Source of the DNA: a virus
IMG/VR virus record: IMGVR_UViG_3300030104_005486
Coordinates: 1 to 30,122 of that record
DNA: 30,122 nucleotides
Strand: one strand, 5' to 3'
Both the position numbers and the translations under genes were made by a program. The notes below the pieces were generated by a model that saw nothing but the letters and a program-made list of their open reading frames with translations, was not told the DNA's origin and did not search any database. Shown piece after piece: positions 29,583-30,122 of this stretch (within the stretch, counting starts at the first letter, position 1; each line of letters opens with the position of its first letter).

Positions 29583-30122
29583 ACAAATTATAGAATTACT
29601 ACTATTACTGATACTATTGGATTAATATAAGAGTGATGTGCTGTATTAACATTATGTTATTAACAATAGGAATGTCTTAGAAGGACTTACAACACACCAC
29701 TCTATTACAGATTATAATACAAGGTGAATATTATTAACCTTGCACTACAAACATATTTATAAACATATTGAGAACAGTGATCTAAGGTGGGAAATTGGGC
29801 TCGCAGTTTTCGTAGTTAGGGAACTATGGCCACTGTGATTTATGTGATGCTTTGTATATTACATATAAGATCTTTCTGATGCCGCCGCTTATGGGGAAAG
29901 CATTGCCATTTAAAAGCCAAAGGTAGGCACTATATCCTGTGGTTCTGCACACATTAGAACACGGTGGCCTAATATGGCCCAAATCCTTCCATATTCTGCT
30001 GTAAATTTCACGACACAATCGCTTCAGGCTATACAGTTTCAAGAAATCTGACCTAAGATGGGCAGATTTGCTTACTTTTTGGACCCAACCCCCAAAAAAA
30101 TAAGATCTTTTGGCAAGCGGCA
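29572..30122 (+). ncRNA. Left part of junction-spanning structured non-coding region
   Basis: No credible gene from 29572 to the contig end, continuing to 150 at the other end. Helices seen: 29630-29644 with 29689-29703 (13 pairs with two mismatches), CAAGGT/ACCTTG 29720-29725/29737-29742, ACAGTG/CACTGT 29774-29779/29831-29836 enclosing TAGTT-AGGG-AACTA (29813-29826), 29878-29882/29900-29904, CTGTG-TTCT/AGAA-CACGG 29937-29964 with one bulge, GGCC-TAATAT-GGCC (29966-29979), and AAATCTG/CAGATTT 30044-30050/30063-30069. GCCGCTT (29884-29890) can pair with AAGCGGC (30115-30121). A weak promoter (TTGACT 29564-29569, TATAGA 29589-29594, 19-base spacer) could drive it. Whether it is an RNA gene, an origin or a packaging region is undecided. 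Confidence 0.45.
30024..30121. repeat. Right copy of 98-bp terminal direct repeat
   Basis: Identical to 1-98; base 30122 (A) differs from base 99 (T). See the left copy. Confidence 0.95.

Noticed and set aside
29824-30042. 72-codon leftward ORF inside the junction non-coding region
   Set aside because: No convincing ribosome site, random-looking composition, and it lies across several strong hairpins.

Overview
The window looks like one complete or nearly complete genome of a temperate, T7-like (short-tailed) bacteriophage. The first 98 bases recur exactly at 30024-30121, so the sequence is circular, circularly permuted, or terminally redundant. Coding sequence is AT-rich and dense. The tRNA-Asn has a proteobacterial look with encoded CCA, and the small proteins resemble those of marine phages. 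I infer a marine alphaproteobacterial host, possibly SAR11-like. That host call is an inference and rests on no database search.

Read as a circle, the genome is dominated by one rightward virion operon. It starts with the terminase subunits (23342-25134) and continues through two small proteins, the portal (26123-27658), an acyltransferase-like protein, a Bbp19-like protein, the scaffold (28342-29118) and two small unknown genes. After the contig junction come the major capsid protein (1401-2282), two tail tube proteins (2374-5035), internal/ejection proteins (5060-12988), a 1480-residue tail fibre with a self-processing C-terminus (13023-17465), a tiny Cys-rich protein and an XhlA-like holin (17556-17735). 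In T7-like phages the scaffold and capsid genes are normally adjacent. Here about 2.3 kb separates them, made of two small genes, about 600 nt of apparently structured non-coding DNA across the contig junction, a leftward gene for a secreted protein, an HNH homing endonuclease and a 59-residue ORF.

The remaining segment (17698-23181) holds the non-virion genes. There is a leftward two-gene operon of unknown function, and divergent from it an 800-base stretch without genes. That stretch contains a good sigma-70 promoter, about 520 nt rich in nested and mutually exclusive helices, and a final stem followed by six T's. I read it as a large free-standing non-coding RNA and consider it the most interesting object here. 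It is followed by an unknown gene, a small basic protein and a beta-class DNA methyltransferase. A leftward tyrosine integrase comes next, with an extended -10 promoter embedded in repeats, and a complete tRNA-Asn gene that probably marks the attachment site.

I recognise no DNA polymerase, helicase, primase, RNA polymerase, lysogeny repressor or endolysin. The phage therefore probably relies on host replication and transcription. Its decision circuitry must lie in the unknown genes or the non-coding elements.
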